From an uncultured Roseburia sp. (GTDB lineage Bacteria > Bacillota > Clostridia > Lachnospirales > Lachnospiraceae): 57,696 nucleotides of DNA. The stretch lies in assembly GCA_947088675.1 (NCBI GenBank), contig CAMUHN010000012.1, positions 1 through 57,696 on the forward strand, given 5' to 3'. Shown piece by piece: positions 33,266-42,429 of the stretch. The translations under genes and the position numbers were made by a program. Numbering within the stretch: the stretch's first letter is position 1; every line of letters starts with the position of its first letter. Under the pieces are notes generated by a model. The model ran no database searches. It was not told where the DNA came from and saw only the letters and a list, made by a program, of their open reading frames with translations.

Positions 33266-34360
33266 ATGAAAAGGAAATATACGGCAGCAGTCCTTGCGGC
33301 AATAATACTGGCATTGCCGGCGACTGCCTGCGGCAGCAGCGAGCGATTGGAAAATGAGCTCGCCTACCGGCAGATCGGTATTAAAAATATGGACGACGGC
33401 AATTACGAGGATGCGCTGATTGCATTTTCTACCGCGCTTGAGCAGCATATCGGACAGATCACTGACACAGAACTGGATATCTGTTATTACAAAGCGGCAG
33501 TGCAGTATGAATTAAATGATGTGGACGGCGCGCTTGCGACCTACAACGCGCTGCTTGATTACAATAAAAAAGAAGGAAAGGCCTATTTTTTGCGGGGAAG
33601 CCTGTATCTGGAAAAAGGTGACACAGAATCGGCGCTGTCAGACTATGAATCGGCTGTCAGATACTGCAAAAAAGAATATGAGCTTTACATACAGATTTAT
33701 GAGAAATTATCTGCTTATAATATGGCGGCCGAAGGGGAAGAATATTTAAACCAGGCATTTACATTAAAAGGAAACGACGCCGTAAATCTGGAAAACCGCG
33801 GCAGGATTTATTATCTGCTCGGCCAGTATGACAATGCGAAGACAGAGCTTCTTGCCGCAATCGAAAAGGAGAGCGTAAAGGCAAACCTTTATCTTGCGGA
33901 AGTTTACGATGCGGTCGGGGACGATGCGAGCGCCGAGAACTATTATCAGGCGTATCTTGGCTCCGGGGAAGCGGATTCCCTCGTAATGAACGCGCTCGCA
34001 GCAATCCAGCTGGAAAAGGGAAATTACGATCTGGCGCTGGAATATATCAATCAGGGACTTTCCATGGAAAAAGTTCCAAACAAACGGATGCTGCTTTACA
34101 ATCAGATTATTGCCTGCGAGTATACAGGGGATTTTGCGGGGGCGTGGACTGCCATACAGGAATACTGCGAAAACTATCCGACAGATCAGGCGATTGAGCG
34201 GGAATACCTGTTTTTAAAAAACAGGCAGGGCATCAGAGAATTGAGCGAACCGACAGAAGATACGCAGACAGGCGATACGCAGGCAGGGGATTCACAGACG
34301 GGTGATACGCAGGCAGGGGATTCACAGACGGAGGATTCGGAGGATGGCACAGGTAATTGA
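33266..34360 (+). CDS. TPR-repeat lipoprotein
   Basis: A 364-residue exported protein with a signal peptide and lipobox LPATAC (Cys22), so probably lipid-anchored outside the membrane. The mature part is a series of tetratricopeptide-like helix pairs (for example KNMDDGNYEDALIAFSTALEQ, GKAYFLRGSLYLEKGDTESALSDYESAV, ENRGRIYYLLGQYDNAKTELLAAIE, QLEKGNYDLALEYINQGL). These give a protein-binding scaffold. The C-terminus is a low-complexity Thr/Gln/Gly/Asp tail (TQTGDTQAGDSQ type) produced by a 30-bp tandem repeat. The gene overlaps hflX by 17 bp. Partner unknown. Confidence 0.85.
   Translation: MKRKYTAAVLAAIILALPATACGSSERLENELAYRQIGIKNMDDGNYEDALIAFSTALEQHIGQITDTELDICYYKAAVQYELNDVDGALATYNALLDYNKKEGKAYFLRGSLYLEKGDTESALSDYESAVRYCKKEYELYIQIYEKLSAYNMAAEGEEYLNQAFTLKGNDAVNLENRGRIYYLLGQYDNAKTELLAAIEKESVKANLYLAEVYDAVGDDASAENYYQAYLGSGEADSLVMNALAAIQLEKGNYDLALEYINQGLSMEKVPNKRMLLYNQIIACEYTGDFAGAWTAIQEYCENYPTDQAIEREYLFLKNRQGIRELSEPTEDTQTGDTQAGDSQTGDTQAGDSQTEDSEDGTGN
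34271..34330 (+). repeat. 30-bp tandem repeat, two copies
   Basis: 34271-34300 and 34301-34330 are identical except for one base (GGC/GGT). A third, partial similarity lies just upstream (GATACGCAGACA). The unit length is a multiple of three, so copy changes would only lengthen the TPR lipoprotein tail (ten residues each). Confidence 0.9.
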
Positions 34361-35630
34361 GATCAAAGAGGCAGAAGAAAGAGTCATATTAGTCGGCGTC
34401 AGTGAGCAGGACGGGGATGATACGGACGATTCCATTGCGGAATTGAAAGATCTTGTCCATACTGCCGGAGCCGCCGTGGCAGGAACGCTGATTCAGCGGC
34501 GGCAGACAGTGCATCCTGGTCTTTATGTCGGAACCGGAAAAGTGGAAGAGATCAAAGAACTGCTGCAGGAGACAAATGCAACCGGGATTGTCTGTGACGA
34601 TGAGTTATCGCCGGCACAGCTGAAGAATCTAAGGGATGCGCTGGATACGAAAGTGATGGACCGCACGCTTGTCATACTCGATATTTTTGCGGCGCGCGCC
34701 GTTACGCAGGAGGGAAAAATCCAGGTGGAGCTTGCGCAGCTGAAATATCGGATGAGCCGGCTTACCGGATTCGGAAAATCCATGTCGCGTCTTGGCGGAG
34801 GGATTGGCACGAGAGGACCGGGAGAAAAAAAGCTGGAAATGGACAGACGTCTGATCAAAAGCCGTATTGCACAGCTGAACCGCGAATTAAAAGACGTGCG
34901 GATGCACCGCGACGTGAACAGGGCAAAGAGGGAAAAAAACAGTCTGCCGGTTGCGGCCATCGTCGGTTATACCAATGCCGGAAAATCTACATTGCTCAAT
35001 CATCTGACCGGAGCGGACGTGCTCGAAGAGGACAAACTGTTTGCAACTCTGGATCCGACGACGCGTATGCTTACGCTTACAGGAAAACAGGAGATCCTTC
35101 TGACGGATACGGTCGGATTTATCCGCAAGCTGCCGCACCATCTGATTGAGGCGTTTCGGAGTACGCTTGAGGAGGCGCGCTATGCAGATCTGATTCTGCA
35201 TGTGGTCGATGCGTCCAATCCGCAGTGCCGCAAACAGATGCAGATTGTCTATGATACGCTGCATCAGCTGGATATTCGGGGAAAGACGATAATTACACTG
35301 TGGAACAAACAGGATAAGATCACAGAGCGGGAACCGCTGCGAGATTTTCGCGCAGACTATGAACAGAATATATGCGCAAAAAATAATACCGGACTTGAGG
35401 AATTAAAAGAACTGCTGGGGAATATACTGCGCGAGGGAAAAAGCCTGGTAGAAAAGGTGATTCCGTATGAGGATGCGGGCATTCTTGCGAAGATCCGGGG
35501 AAACGGAGAGATTCTTTGCGAGGAATACCGGGAGGAAGGAATCTATATCAAAGCTTATGTGCCCGCACAGTCCCTGTATTATCTGTACCGGGCCGGCGGG
35601 CAGAATGAAACATCAGGAGGAGTAGTGTGA
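34344..35630 (+). CDS. hflX: Ribosome-associated GTPase HflX
   Basis: A 428-residue HflX GTPase, which in other bacteria rescues or splits stalled ribosomes under stress. The N-terminal nucleotide-binding-like domain ends with the coiled coil, RLGGGIGTRGPGEKKLEMDRR. G motifs: G1 GYTNAGKST, G3 DTVGF, G4 NKQD. A C-terminal domain of about 60 residues follows. The ATG at 34344 lies inside the end of the TPR gene, with GGAGGA about 9 bases upstream. The two genes are therefore translationally linked. A terminator hairpin follows directly after the stop. Confidence 0.93.
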   Translation: MAQVIEIKEAEERVILVGVSEQDGDDTDDSIAELKDLVHTAGAAVAGTLIQRRQTVHPGLYVGTGKVEEIKELLQETNATGIVCDDELSPAQLKNLRDALDTKVMDRTLVILDIFAARAVTQEGKIQVELAQLKYRMSRLTGFGKSMSRLGGGIGTRGPGEKKLEMDRRLIKSRIAQLNRELKDVRMHRDVNRAKREKNSLPVAAIVGYTNAGKSTLLNHLTGADVLEEDKLFATLDPTTRMLTLTGKQEILLTDTVGFIRKLPHHLIEAFRSTLEEARYADLILHVVDASNPQCRKQMQIVYDTLHQLDIRGKTIITLWNKQDKITEREPLRDFRADYEQNICAKNNTGLEELKELLGNILREGKSLVEKVIPYEDAGILAKIRGNGEILCEEYREEGIYIKAYVPAQSLYYLYRAGGQNETSGGVV

Positions 35631-35656
35631 AAAATCAGCTCGATAGCTGATTTTAT
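35631..35656 (+). terminator. Terminator hairpin after hflX
   Basis: AAAATCAGCT (35631-35640) pairs perfectly with AGCTGATTTT (35645-35654) around CGAT; it begins right at the hflX stop. The T-run is short, so termination may be partial and the pyr genes might be read from upstream. Confidence 0.65.
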
Positions 35657-35666
35657 CACACGGCTA

Positions 35667-35755
35667 TTTGTGCCGGGAACGTCACAAATAAGCCCTGATC
35701 CGACAGGAGAAACTGCATTCGCAGATTTCTCCTGCGGTTCCTCGAACGTAAACGT
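35667..35755 (+). promoter_or_regulatory. Hairpin-rich leader of the pyrC operon
   Basis: Three further stems lie before pyrC: TATTTGTG with CACAAATA (about 35667-35692), CAGGAGAAACTGC with GCAGATTTCTCCTG around ATTC (35704-35733, one bulged A), and GAACG-TAAA-CGTTC (about 35744-35757). I see no clear PyrR-binding loop and no promoter boxes between hflX and pyrC. A processed or attenuated leader controlling pyrimidine genes is possible; this is inference from structure and position. Confidence 0.4.
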
Positions 35756-35775
35756 TCTCGGAATAGGAGAGTTTT

Positions 35776-37125
35776 ATGAAAATACTGATCAAAGGCGGAC
35801 ATGTCGTCAATCCGGCGACAGGATTTGATGAAACGGCAGATCTTGTGGTAGAAGACGGACTGGTCCAAAAAATCGAAAAGGAAATCAAAGACGGATCATA
35901 TGATCGGACCATTCATGCAGAAAACTGTTATGTCATGCCCGGTTTTATTGATCTGCATGTACATTTGCGTGATCCCGGTTTTGAGGAAAAGGAGACGATT
36001 GAGACCGGATCAAGAGCAGCCGCGCGGGGCGGATTTACAACGATTGTCGCAATGCCTAATACAAAACCGGTTGTGGACAATGCCGATGTCGTGGACTATG
36101 TGCACAATAAAGCAAAAGCGGTCGGCGTTGTTCATGTTCTGCAGGCCGGGGCAGTGACAAAGGGGCAGCAGGGCAGGGAGCTTGCCGATATCAGAGGGAT
36201 GGTGGAAGCGGGAAGCCCGGCGATCAGCGAAGACGGAAAATCTGTCATGGATTCGGGACTTTACCGGCAGGCGATGGAGCTTGCCGCGGAACTTGACATA
36301 CCGGTTCTGGCTCACTGCGAAGACATTAATCTGGTTCGGGGCGGCGTTGTCAATGCAGACAGCCGTATGAGAGAAAACGGGTTTGACGGCATCAGCAATG
36401 CCGTAGAGGATGTTATCATAGCCAGAGATATTCTGCTGAGCAAAGATACGGGTGCAAGACTGCACCTGTGCCATTGTTCAACGAAAGATTCGGTAAAAAT
36501 GGTGGAGCAGGCAAAAAGAGAGGGGTTGTTTGTCAGTGCAGAAGTCTGTCCGCATCATTTTACGCTGACTTCAGACGATATTGTGATAAAGGAACCGTTT
36601 GTGGACGAACAGACCAAGTTTTATGTTAAGACGGATGCTGACGCCAACTATAAAATGAATCCGCCGCTGCGCACAAAAGAGGATGTGAAAGCTTTAAAGG
36701 AGGGACTGCGCGACAATATCATGGATGTGATTTCCACCGACCATGCGCCGCACACGCGTGAGGAGAAAGGACGCTCCATGAAAAAGGCGCCGTTTGGCAT
36801 TGTAGGGCTTGAGACGGCCGCATGCCTGACCTATACCGAGCTGGTATTGGGCGGTTATCTGACTCCGATGCAGATGGCGGAAAAGATGAGCCGTAATCCT
36901 GCCAGGATTTTAAAGCTGGACCGGGGAGATATTCAGGTCGGAAAGGCCGCAGATCTCGTGGTGTTTGATCCAAATGAATCATACCGGATCGATATAGAAG
37001 AATTTGCGGGAAAAGCAAAAAATACGCCGTTTAACGGCAGGCAGGTGACAGGCAGGGTTAAAGTTACAATTGTGGACGGGCAGATAGCGTATGAAGATGG
37101 CAGAAAGGAGGATCGGGCAGATTGA
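35776..37125 (+). CDS. pyrC: Dihydroorotase
   Basis: A 449-residue class I dihydroorotase, closing carbamoyl-aspartate to dihydroorotate in pyrimidine synthesis. Metal-binding blocks: PGFIDLHVHLRDPG (HxH), PVLAHCED, the LHLCHCSTKDS histidine, and DVISTDHAPHT with the catalytic Asp. Slightly longer at the C-terminus than the usual ~430 residues. It is followed by pyrK with a 4-base overlap and pyrD with another, an operon of three consecutive late pyrimidine steps. pyrB, pyrE and pyrF are elsewhere. ATAGGAGAG precedes the ATG. Confidence 0.95.
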   Translation: MKILIKGGHVVNPATGFDETADLVVEDGLVQKIEKEIKDGSYDRTIHAENCYVMPGFIDLHVHLRDPGFEEKETIETGSRAAARGGFTTIVAMPNTKPVVDNADVVDYVHNKAKAVGVVHVLQAGAVTKGQQGRELADIRGMVEAGSPAISEDGKSVMDSGLYRQAMELAAELDIPVLAHCEDINLVRGGVVNADSRMRENGFDGISNAVEDVIIARDILLSKDTGARLHLCHCSTKDSVKMVEQAKREGLFVSAEVCPHHFTLTSDDIVIKEPFVDEQTKFYVKTDADANYKMNPPLRTKEDVKALKEGLRDNIMDVISTDHAPHTREEKGRSMKKAPFGIVGLETAACLTYTELVLGGYLTPMQMAEKMSRNPARILKLDRGDIQVGKAADLVVFDPNESYRIDIEEFAGKAKNTPFNGRQVTGRVKVTIVDGQIAYEDGRKEDRAD

Positions 37126-37898
37126 ACAGACGTGAGAAATTTCAGGAAACGGCGATTATTATACGGCAGGAGGAGATCGCGGAGGATATCTACAGTATGT
37201 GGCTTGCAACCGAGCGTATTGCGGCGCATGCAAAAGCGGGTCAGTTTTTATCCATTTACTGCAATGAGGGCAGCAGGCTTTTGCCGCGTCCGATCAGTAT
37301 CTGTGAGATTGACAGGCCGGATGACGCGGTGCGTATTGTCTACCGTGTTGCAGGAAAAGGTACGGACGAATTTTGCCGGATGCGCACAGGAATGCATCTG
37401 ACAGTGACAGGTCCTCTTGGCAACGGCTTTCCGAGAGAAAAGAAACCGGCGCTTATCATTGGCGGCGGGATCGGTATTCCGCCGATGCTGGAGCTTGCAA
37501 AAAGCCTGGACTGTGAGAAAAAGATCGTGCTCGGTTTTCGCAGCGAGCTTTTTCTGCTGGAGGAATTCAGCGGGCAGGGTGAGATTTATCTTGCCACAGA
37601 GGACGGCAGTGCGGGTATCAAAGGAAATGTGCTGGATGCCATACAAAACTACCGGCTTACAGCGGATGTCATCTATGCATGCGGACCGGCGCCGATGCTT
37701 CGGGCAGTAAAAGAATATGCTGCCGCGCAGAAAATCGAATGCTATATTTCGATGGAAGAGCGTATGGCGTGCGGAATCGGCGCGTGCCTTGCCTGTGTCT
37801 GCCATTCCGCCGAAAAGGATCTGCATACGAATGTACATAATAAAAGGATCTGCAAAGAAGGACCTGTATTTCGCGCAGAGGAGGTGGAGATTCCATGA
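37122..37898 (+). CDS. pyrK: Dihydroorotate dehydrogenase B electron-transfer subunit
   Basis: A 258-residue FAD/2Fe-2S subunit that passes electrons from the PyrD subunit to NAD+. FAD-binding RPISICEID (residues ~56-64), NAD-site block IIGGGIGIPPML, and the 2Fe-2S ligands Cys217, Cys222, Cys225 and Cys244 (CGIGACLAC...C). The start is TTG at 37122, supported by AAAGGAGG 10 bases upstream and by an overlap with the pyrC stop (TTGA). No ATG or GTG fits better. The stop overlaps the pyrD ATG. Confidence 0.94.
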   Translation: MNRREKFQETAIIIRQEEIAEDIYSMWLATERIAAHAKAGQFLSIYCNEGSRLLPRPISICEIDRPDDAVRIVYRVAGKGTDEFCRMRTGMHLTVTGPLGNGFPREKKPALIIGGGIGIPPMLELAKSLDCEKKIVLGFRSELFLLEEFSGQGEIYLATEDGSAGIKGNVLDAIQNYRLTADVIYACGPAPMLRAVKEYAAAQKIECYISMEERMACGIGACLACVCHSAEKDLHTNVHNKRICKEGPVFRAEEVEIP

Positions 37899-38803
37899 AT
37901 ACGGCAGTTAATTTATGTGGCGTAACACTGAAAAATCCGGTGATGACGGCTTCCGGAACATTTGGTTCAGGCGCAGAGTTTGCAGAATTTGTCGATTTAA
38001 ACAGACTGGGCGCCGTAGTCACCAAAGGCGTTGCAAATGTGCCGTGGGAGGGAAACCCGACGCCGCGTGTCGCAGAGGTATACGGCGGCATGTTAAATGC
38101 GATCGGTCTGCAAAATCCGGGCGTCGAATTGTTTGCAGAACGGGATATTCCGTTTCTGAGACAATATGACACAAAGATTATTGTCAATGTCTGCGGACAT
38201 ACGGTAGACGAATATACAGCCGTGACAGAGCGCCTTTCCGGCGAGCCGGTGGATCTGCTTGAGATCAATATTTCCTGTCCGAATGTAAAGGAGGGCGGCA
38301 TCGCTTTCGGTCAGAATGCAAAGACTGTCTGCGAGGTCACGAAAGAGATCAAAAAGCATGCAAAGCAGCCGGTGATCATGAAGCTCTCGCCAAACGTTGC
38401 GGATATTGCAGAGATGGCCAGGGCTGCGGAGGCGGGAGGAGCCGACGCTGTGTCTTTGATCAATACGCTGACCGGAATGAAAATAGATATCCACCGCAGG
38501 TGTTTTGCACTGGCAAACCGTACCGGCGGCTTATCCGGTCCGGCCGTTCATCCGGTTGCGGTGCGCATGGTCTATGAGGCGGCGCATGCCGTAAAAATTC
38601 CGGTGATCGGAATGGGCGGCATCAGGACGGCAGAGGATGCCATCGAGATGATACTTGCAGGGGCGACTGCGGTGTCGGTGGGCACTGCAAATTTCACGGA
38701 TCTGCATGCAACGGAAGAAGTTATAACAGGAATTGAGCGATATATGAGACAATACCATGTGGCCGATATCAGTGAACTGATTGGAGCGGTACATGACAGA
38801 TAA
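37895..38803 (+). CDS. pyrD: Dihydroorotate dehydrogenase B catalytic subunit
   Basis: A 302-residue FMN-containing class 1B dihydroorotate dehydrogenase, partner of PyrK. The opening is VNLCGVTLKNPVMTASGTFGSG; the catalytic cysteine Cys128 lies in NISCPNVKEGG, diagnostic of the NAD-linked class; C-terminal phosphate-binding blocks are GMGGIRTAEDAIEMILAGA and VSVGTA. ATGA overlap with pyrK and a GAGGAGG site. The following gap (38804-38951) has an 8-bp inverted repeat CAATGGTA/TACCATTG at 38813-38820 and 38869-38876 but no clear terminator. Confidence 0.95.
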   Translation: MNTAVNLCGVTLKNPVMTASGTFGSGAEFAEFVDLNRLGAVVTKGVANVPWEGNPTPRVAEVYGGMLNAIGLQNPGVELFAERDIPFLRQYDTKIIVNVCGHTVDEYTAVTERLSGEPVDLLEINISCPNVKEGGIAFGQNAKTVCEVTKEIKKHAKQPVIMKLSPNVADIAEMARAAEAGGADAVSLINTLTGMKIDIHRRCFALANRTGGLSGPAVHPVAVRMVYEAAHAVKIPVIGMGGIRTAEDAIEMILAGATAVSVGTANFTDLHATEEVITGIERYMRQYHVADISELIGAVHDR

Positions 38804-38951
38804 ATAAAAAGTCAATGGTAATATTTACTAAAAAAATGACGTATTATCATTCCTTTATTATTGAATAATACCATTGCAAATTTTGCTCTGTGTGATAAAG
38901 TAAAAAAGGTTCTGTTTTTTTCTCAGAATACATACATACAGGGAGGGTATT

Positions 38952-40199
38952 ATGAAAAACCAATTCAAGAAATTGTCACTTGTTGTCGTTTTTGTTTTTG
39001 CAATGATGGCAACGGCACTGCAGGGGTGCGGCAGTCCAAAGACGCAGGAAGAGCTTTTGGCTGATATGAAAGAATTTGCCGTACCGAACGGAAGCGCTTC
39101 CATTTATCTTGGAAATGACTGGGAAGTACAGGATATGGGCCTGGAAGGCACAGGCATTGATTTCTGGCTTGGCGCAGCAAACAAGTCGGGCGACCAGATC
39201 GCAATGCTGATGCAGTTTCCGAAAAGCGGCGCAATGCAGCTTGCAGCCGATATGGAGGAAGTAAAGGCAAGGATCAACGAAAACTACAGCTTTTCTGCTG
39301 ACAGCGAGACGTATGAAGCGCCTGCGGTACCGGGCATGACAAACGTAGAAGTTGCGGTTGGCGACGTAAAAGTGGATACGACAACTGCAAAGGCGTATAT
39401 CGTATACGGTGAGACAGACTATGCAAATTATGCAATTATGTTTGCAGCAAACAAACTCGGGGACAACGAGATTGCATTTGCAAAAGCAGCGCTTTCAAAG
39501 TTTACAGAGACTCCGGTTGAGGAAGAAGATTCCACAACCGCGGAGCTCACCGATACAATTCGTTGGTTTAACGCTTCTTATGCCGTGCTGACAGAGTTAA
39601 ATGGATGGGATTATAATCGTTTTGCGGGTATCGCCGCAAACGATTCCTCCAAACAGCTGGAGCAGGAATCGTTAAAAGAGTGGTGGGATGTGTCCGACCG
39701 TGCGTCTGCAGACGAGACGTTGGACTGGATTCTGACAGAGGGGCATCGTACCGGTTTTGCGGACAATATGAAGACGCTGCAGGAGAGAGGGATGGATGAT
39801 ACGGCGGAAGCGGACCGTCTCGCTTTTGTAAAAGATAATTTTATTGTAAACGATGAGGAAGCGCAGGAGATGGTGGATGCATATCCGCTTTTTGCCGAAT
39901 TTGGAGAGACTGCAATCGACGGCTGGGATTATTGCCGCGCGTTAAACCTTTTAAGTTTTTATTATCTGGCAGGTTACTACACCGAGCAGGAGGCGCTTGA
40001 CAAATCGCTTGAAATTGCAAAGACGGTACAGGAAAAATATGCTTCCTGGGACGAACTGGTAGACAGTTATCTGCGCGGTTATCAGTATTGGGCAAATGAG
40101 AGTTCGGATGAGCGCCGCGGTATTTATGAAGATTTGAAGTCAAGGGAAGACAATCCATATGCCGTTGATTTTAAGACGCCGTTAGAGAAGACATGGTAA
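38952..40199 (+). CDS. DUF1266-domain lipoprotein
   Basis: A 415-residue exported protein with a signal peptide and lipobox ALQGC (Cys26). Residues ~40-190 form a strand-rich domain that I do not recognise (PNGSASIYLGNDWEVQDMG...). The C-terminal half (about 210-400) has the DUF1266 pattern: LNGWDYNRFAGIA, AIDGWDYCRALNLLSFYYLAGYYTEQEALDKSLEIAKTVQ, SWDELVDSYLRGYQYW. DUF1266 has no proven function. AGGGAGGG precedes the start. It is a single gene followed by two terminator-like hairpins and a convergent BlaI gene. Confidence 0.82.
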   Translation: MKNQFKKLSLVVVFVFAMMATALQGCGSPKTQEELLADMKEFAVPNGSASIYLGNDWEVQDMGLEGTGIDFWLGAANKSGDQIAMLMQFPKSGAMQLAADMEEVKARINENYSFSADSETYEAPAVPGMTNVEVAVGDVKVDTTTAKAYIVYGETDYANYAIMFAANKLGDNEIAFAKAALSKFTETPVEEEDSTTAELTDTIRWFNASYAVLTELNGWDYNRFAGIAANDSSKQLEQESLKEWWDVSDRASADETLDWILTEGHRTGFADNMKTLQERGMDDTAEADRLAFVKDNFIVNDEEAQEMVDAYPLFAEFGETAIDGWDYCRALNLLSFYYLAGYYTEQEALDKSLEIAKTVQEKYASWDELVDSYLRGYQYWANESSDERRGIYEDLKSREDNPYAVDFKTPLEKTW

Positions 40200-40225
40200 T
40201 TATATAGCGGGCAAAGTGGGGAGAC

Positions 40226-40266
40226 AAAGGCTTTTGAACAGAGAGAAAGATTCAGAGGCCTTTTTT
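40226..40266. terminator. Bidirectional terminator-like hairpin
   Basis: AAAGGC (40226-40231) pairs with GCCTTT (40258-40263), followed by T on the plus strand and by a run of A upstream on the other strand. It lies between the convergent DUF1266 lipoprotein and BlaI genes. Confidence 0.55.
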
Positions 40267-40285
40267 ATATGTCCGGATTTTTTGA

Positions 40286-40315
40286 GGGAGAAAAATATCA
40301 ATTTCTCCCTTTTTT
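40286..40315 (+). terminator. Terminator overlapping the blaI-type stop
   Basis: GGGAGAAA (40286-40293) pairs with TTTCTCCC (40302-40309), followed by six T on the plus strand. It overlaps the last codons of the minus-strand BlaI-family gene. Confidence 0.75.
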
Positions 40316-40684
40316 CATGCCCTTTTGGAGGAGTTCGCGCAGGGTAGCGATTTCCGACTCGGACAGACTGTCATCCTCCATATAAGAAGAAAACAGGGCC
40401 GAAAGATCTCCGTTATAGTAACGGTTGAGAAAAGAACGGCTTTTTTGCTCAATATATTCGTTCTCTTCGATCAGAGGAGTATAGACAAAAACCCGGCTTT
40501 TTTTCTCGTAGGAAAGCGCTCCTTTTGTGACAAGGCGTTTGATCATTGTCTGTATCGTTTTCGGCTTCCAGGAGGTCGTTTTCGTCAGTTCCTCCGTGAT
40601 TTCATTTGTACTGATCGGCGCATTTTTCCATATGACTTTCATCACTTCAAACTCTGCTTCTGAGATTTTTGGCAGTGTTTTCAC
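40298..40684 (-). CDS. BlaI/MecI/CopY-family repressor (orphan)
   Basis: A 128-residue winged-helix repressor: ISEAEFEVMKVIWKNAPISTNEITEELTKTTSWKPKTIQTMIKRLVTKGALSYEKKSRVFVYTPL is the DNA-binding domain, followed by a dimerising helical tail (residues ~75-128). Unlike the second copy at 48523 it has no M56 sensor protease beside it; the nearest gene is a divergent chemotaxis transducer. Such orphan members often autoregulate and can respond to metals or other proteases. It has a perfect consensus promoter and an inverted repeat in front. Confidence 0.88.
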   Translation of the reverse strand: MKTLPKISEAEFEVMKVIWKNAPISTNEITEELTKTTSWKPKTIQTMIKRLVTKGALSYEKKSRVFVYTPLIEENEYIEQKSRSFLNRYYNGDLSALFSSYMEDDSLSESEIATLRELLQKGMKKGRN

Positions 40685-40703
40685 AGAATAGTCCCCCCCT
40701 GTG

Positions 40704-40724
40704 TTCTTATGTTTGTAATAAGAA
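40704..40724. promoter_or_regulatory. Inverted repeat, likely operator of the orphan BlaI gene
   Basis: TTCTTAT (40704-40710) and ATAAGAA (40718-40724) are perfect inverted arms separated by 7 bases. It lies directly downstream of the -10 box of the blaI-type promoter, in the normal place for an autorepressor. Confidence 0.6.
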
Positions 40725-40725
40725 T

Positions 40726-40754
40726 ATTATAAACGAAACTGTGGATTTTGTCAA
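40726..40754 (-). promoter_or_regulatory. Perfect sigma-A promoter of the orphan BlaI gene
   Basis: Minus strand: TTGACA (40754-40749), a 17-base spacer, TATAAT (40731-40726). Both boxes match consensus exactly, implying a repressed strong promoter. Confidence 0.85.
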
Positions 40755-40906
40755 TCCGAAACAGATTCAGGAAAAACGTGAAGAGATTAACGAAAAGGAA
40801 TGACTGAACAGGGAAGAAACGGAAGGAAAATCTGATAGAAATAAGAGCGTGCTTGTGGTATGATAAAAAACAGGAACAGAGAAACAGCGAGGGGGAGGAG
40901 AACATT

Positions 40907-42382
40907 ATGTATGATCAGTCGATGAAAAATGAGGAAAAGAGAATTAACAATATTTTATTTCTTTACATAGCAGGGGTGGCAGTTTCCGGGTGGATTTTTG
41001 TGATGATATTTTTAAACGGCGGATTGCGCGAATGTATTTTCTTATTGTCAGGACTTTCTGCGGTTGTAACAAAATTGTTGGGGAACAGACTGGGCAGCCG
41101 TGCAAAATATGTCTATGCCTGTATTCCGCCGATAGTGGGGGCGATTACGGCAGCGGTGTCCTGTACCAATGACAGCGGCGGTTATGTATGCCTGACACAT
41201 TATTATTTTGTGGCGACACTTCTGCTGGTGCCGTATTATGAGCAGAAATTACTCATAACCAGCTATATCGTTACACTGGTGGCAAATGCCTCCATGATGA
41301 TTGCGTTTCCGGCCGGATTTTTGAAACTTCACACGCTGATCGGATGGATTTTTACAGCGATTGTATATACGGTCCTGATTGCAGCCTGTCTGTTTATCAG
41401 TTATCGTGCGACGACGCTGTTTGGAATGATTGAGAAGAAAGAAGAAGATCTAAAACACGTACTGGACGAGGTGAAGACGTTATCCGGCGACCTTTGCACT
41501 GCCGGGGCGGCGCTCTCTTCCGTTTCCGAAAACGAAAGTGCGTCGGCACAGGAACTGGCCGCCACCAGCGAGCAGTTGGCGGAGAAAAATAATATACTCA
41601 GTTTAAAGACAGACGAGAGTATGGCCAACCTTTCAGAATTGAGCGAATGGGAAAGTGTAGTTGCGGAAAATGTAGGGAGAGTGGAAAGTTCTTCCAGAGA
41701 TTTGCTCGAAAAATCAGCGGAAAACGAGAAGTTTCTGAATGATTTAAAGGCCATCAATGCGGAAGTTTCCGAGTCGATGAAAGCGACAAACGATATCACG
41801 CAAAGATTGTCTGAGGCAGTACAGGAAATCGGCGTTACATTAAGTCTGATCAGCGACATTTCGGACTCCACCAATTTACTGGCGTTAAACGCATCGATTG
41901 AAGCCGCAAGAGCGGGCGATGCGGGACGGGGATTTGCAGTTGTCGCAACGGAGGTGGGCAATCTGGCAACCAGTACGCAGGAATCGCTGACTGTGGTACA
42001 GTCGGTGATAGAGCGTGTTCAGCAGAATGTAAAAGATATTACTGTGCAGGTGGAGGAAAATTCCGTTAAAATGGAGGAGCAGACAGAGCAGTTTTCCAAT
42101 GTAATCAGCAGTATGAAAGATATGACAAAACTTTTAAATATTTCTGTCAGTGCGATCGGGACAATGGGGGAAGCGCACAGTAAGCAGGCAGAAGTAATCA
42201 AAAAAACAGTGTCGATCAATCAGGATATCGCCGAGAGCATCCGCAGTGAAAACGGGCAGTTTCAGTCGATCAGCACAATGGCTGAGAGCAACGCGGGCGA
42301 TATTACAAATGTTACGGCGCAGGCCGGTGTGATCAACGAAATGGTGGAAAAAATGACCAGATTATTTACCAAAGAGTCATAA
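40907..42382 (+). CDS. Methyl-accepting chemotaxis protein
   Basis: A 491-residue transducer. The N-terminal ~180 residues form about six membrane helices without a large external ligand domain, so it may sense a membrane-related or internal signal. A cytoplasmic signalling domain follows, with the conserved hairpin tip [35 protein letters not shown] (about residues 325-360) flanked by long coiled coils. The HAMP domain is weak or absent. GGGGGAGGAG lies before the ATG at 40907; an upstream in-frame start at 40853 has no such site. No other chemotaxis gene is nearby. Confidence 0.92.
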   Translation: MYDQSMKNEEKRINNILFLYIAGVAVSGWIFVMIFLNGGLRECIFLLSGLSAVVTKLLGNRLGSRAKYVYACIPPIVGAITAAVSCTNDSGGYVCLTHYYFVATLLLVPYYEQKLLITSYIVTLVANASMMIAFPAGFLKLHTLIGWIFTAIVYTVLIAACLFISYRATTLFGMIEKKEEDLKHVLDEVKTLSGDLCTAGAALSSVSENESASAQELAATSEQLAEKNNILSLKTDESMANLSELSEWESVVAENVGRVESSSRDLLEKSAENEKFLNDLKAINAEVSESMKATNDITQRLSEAVQEIGVTLSLISDISDSTNLLALNASIEAARAGDAGRGFAVVATEVGNLATSTQESLTVVQSVIERVQQNVKDITVQVEENSVKMEEQTEQFSNVISSMKDMTKLLNISVSAIGTMGEAHSKQAEVIKKTVSINQDIAESIRSENGQFQSISTMAESNAGDITNVTAQAGVINEMVEKMTRLFTKES

Positions 42383-42429
42383 AAGAAGATAGTATCGCGA
42401 AAAATACTGGACAGAAAGGATCGAGAGGT

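Noticed and set aside
34261-34345. CRISPR or mobile repeat
   Set aside because: Only two adjacent 30-bp copies with no spacers, in frame within a low-complexity protein tail.
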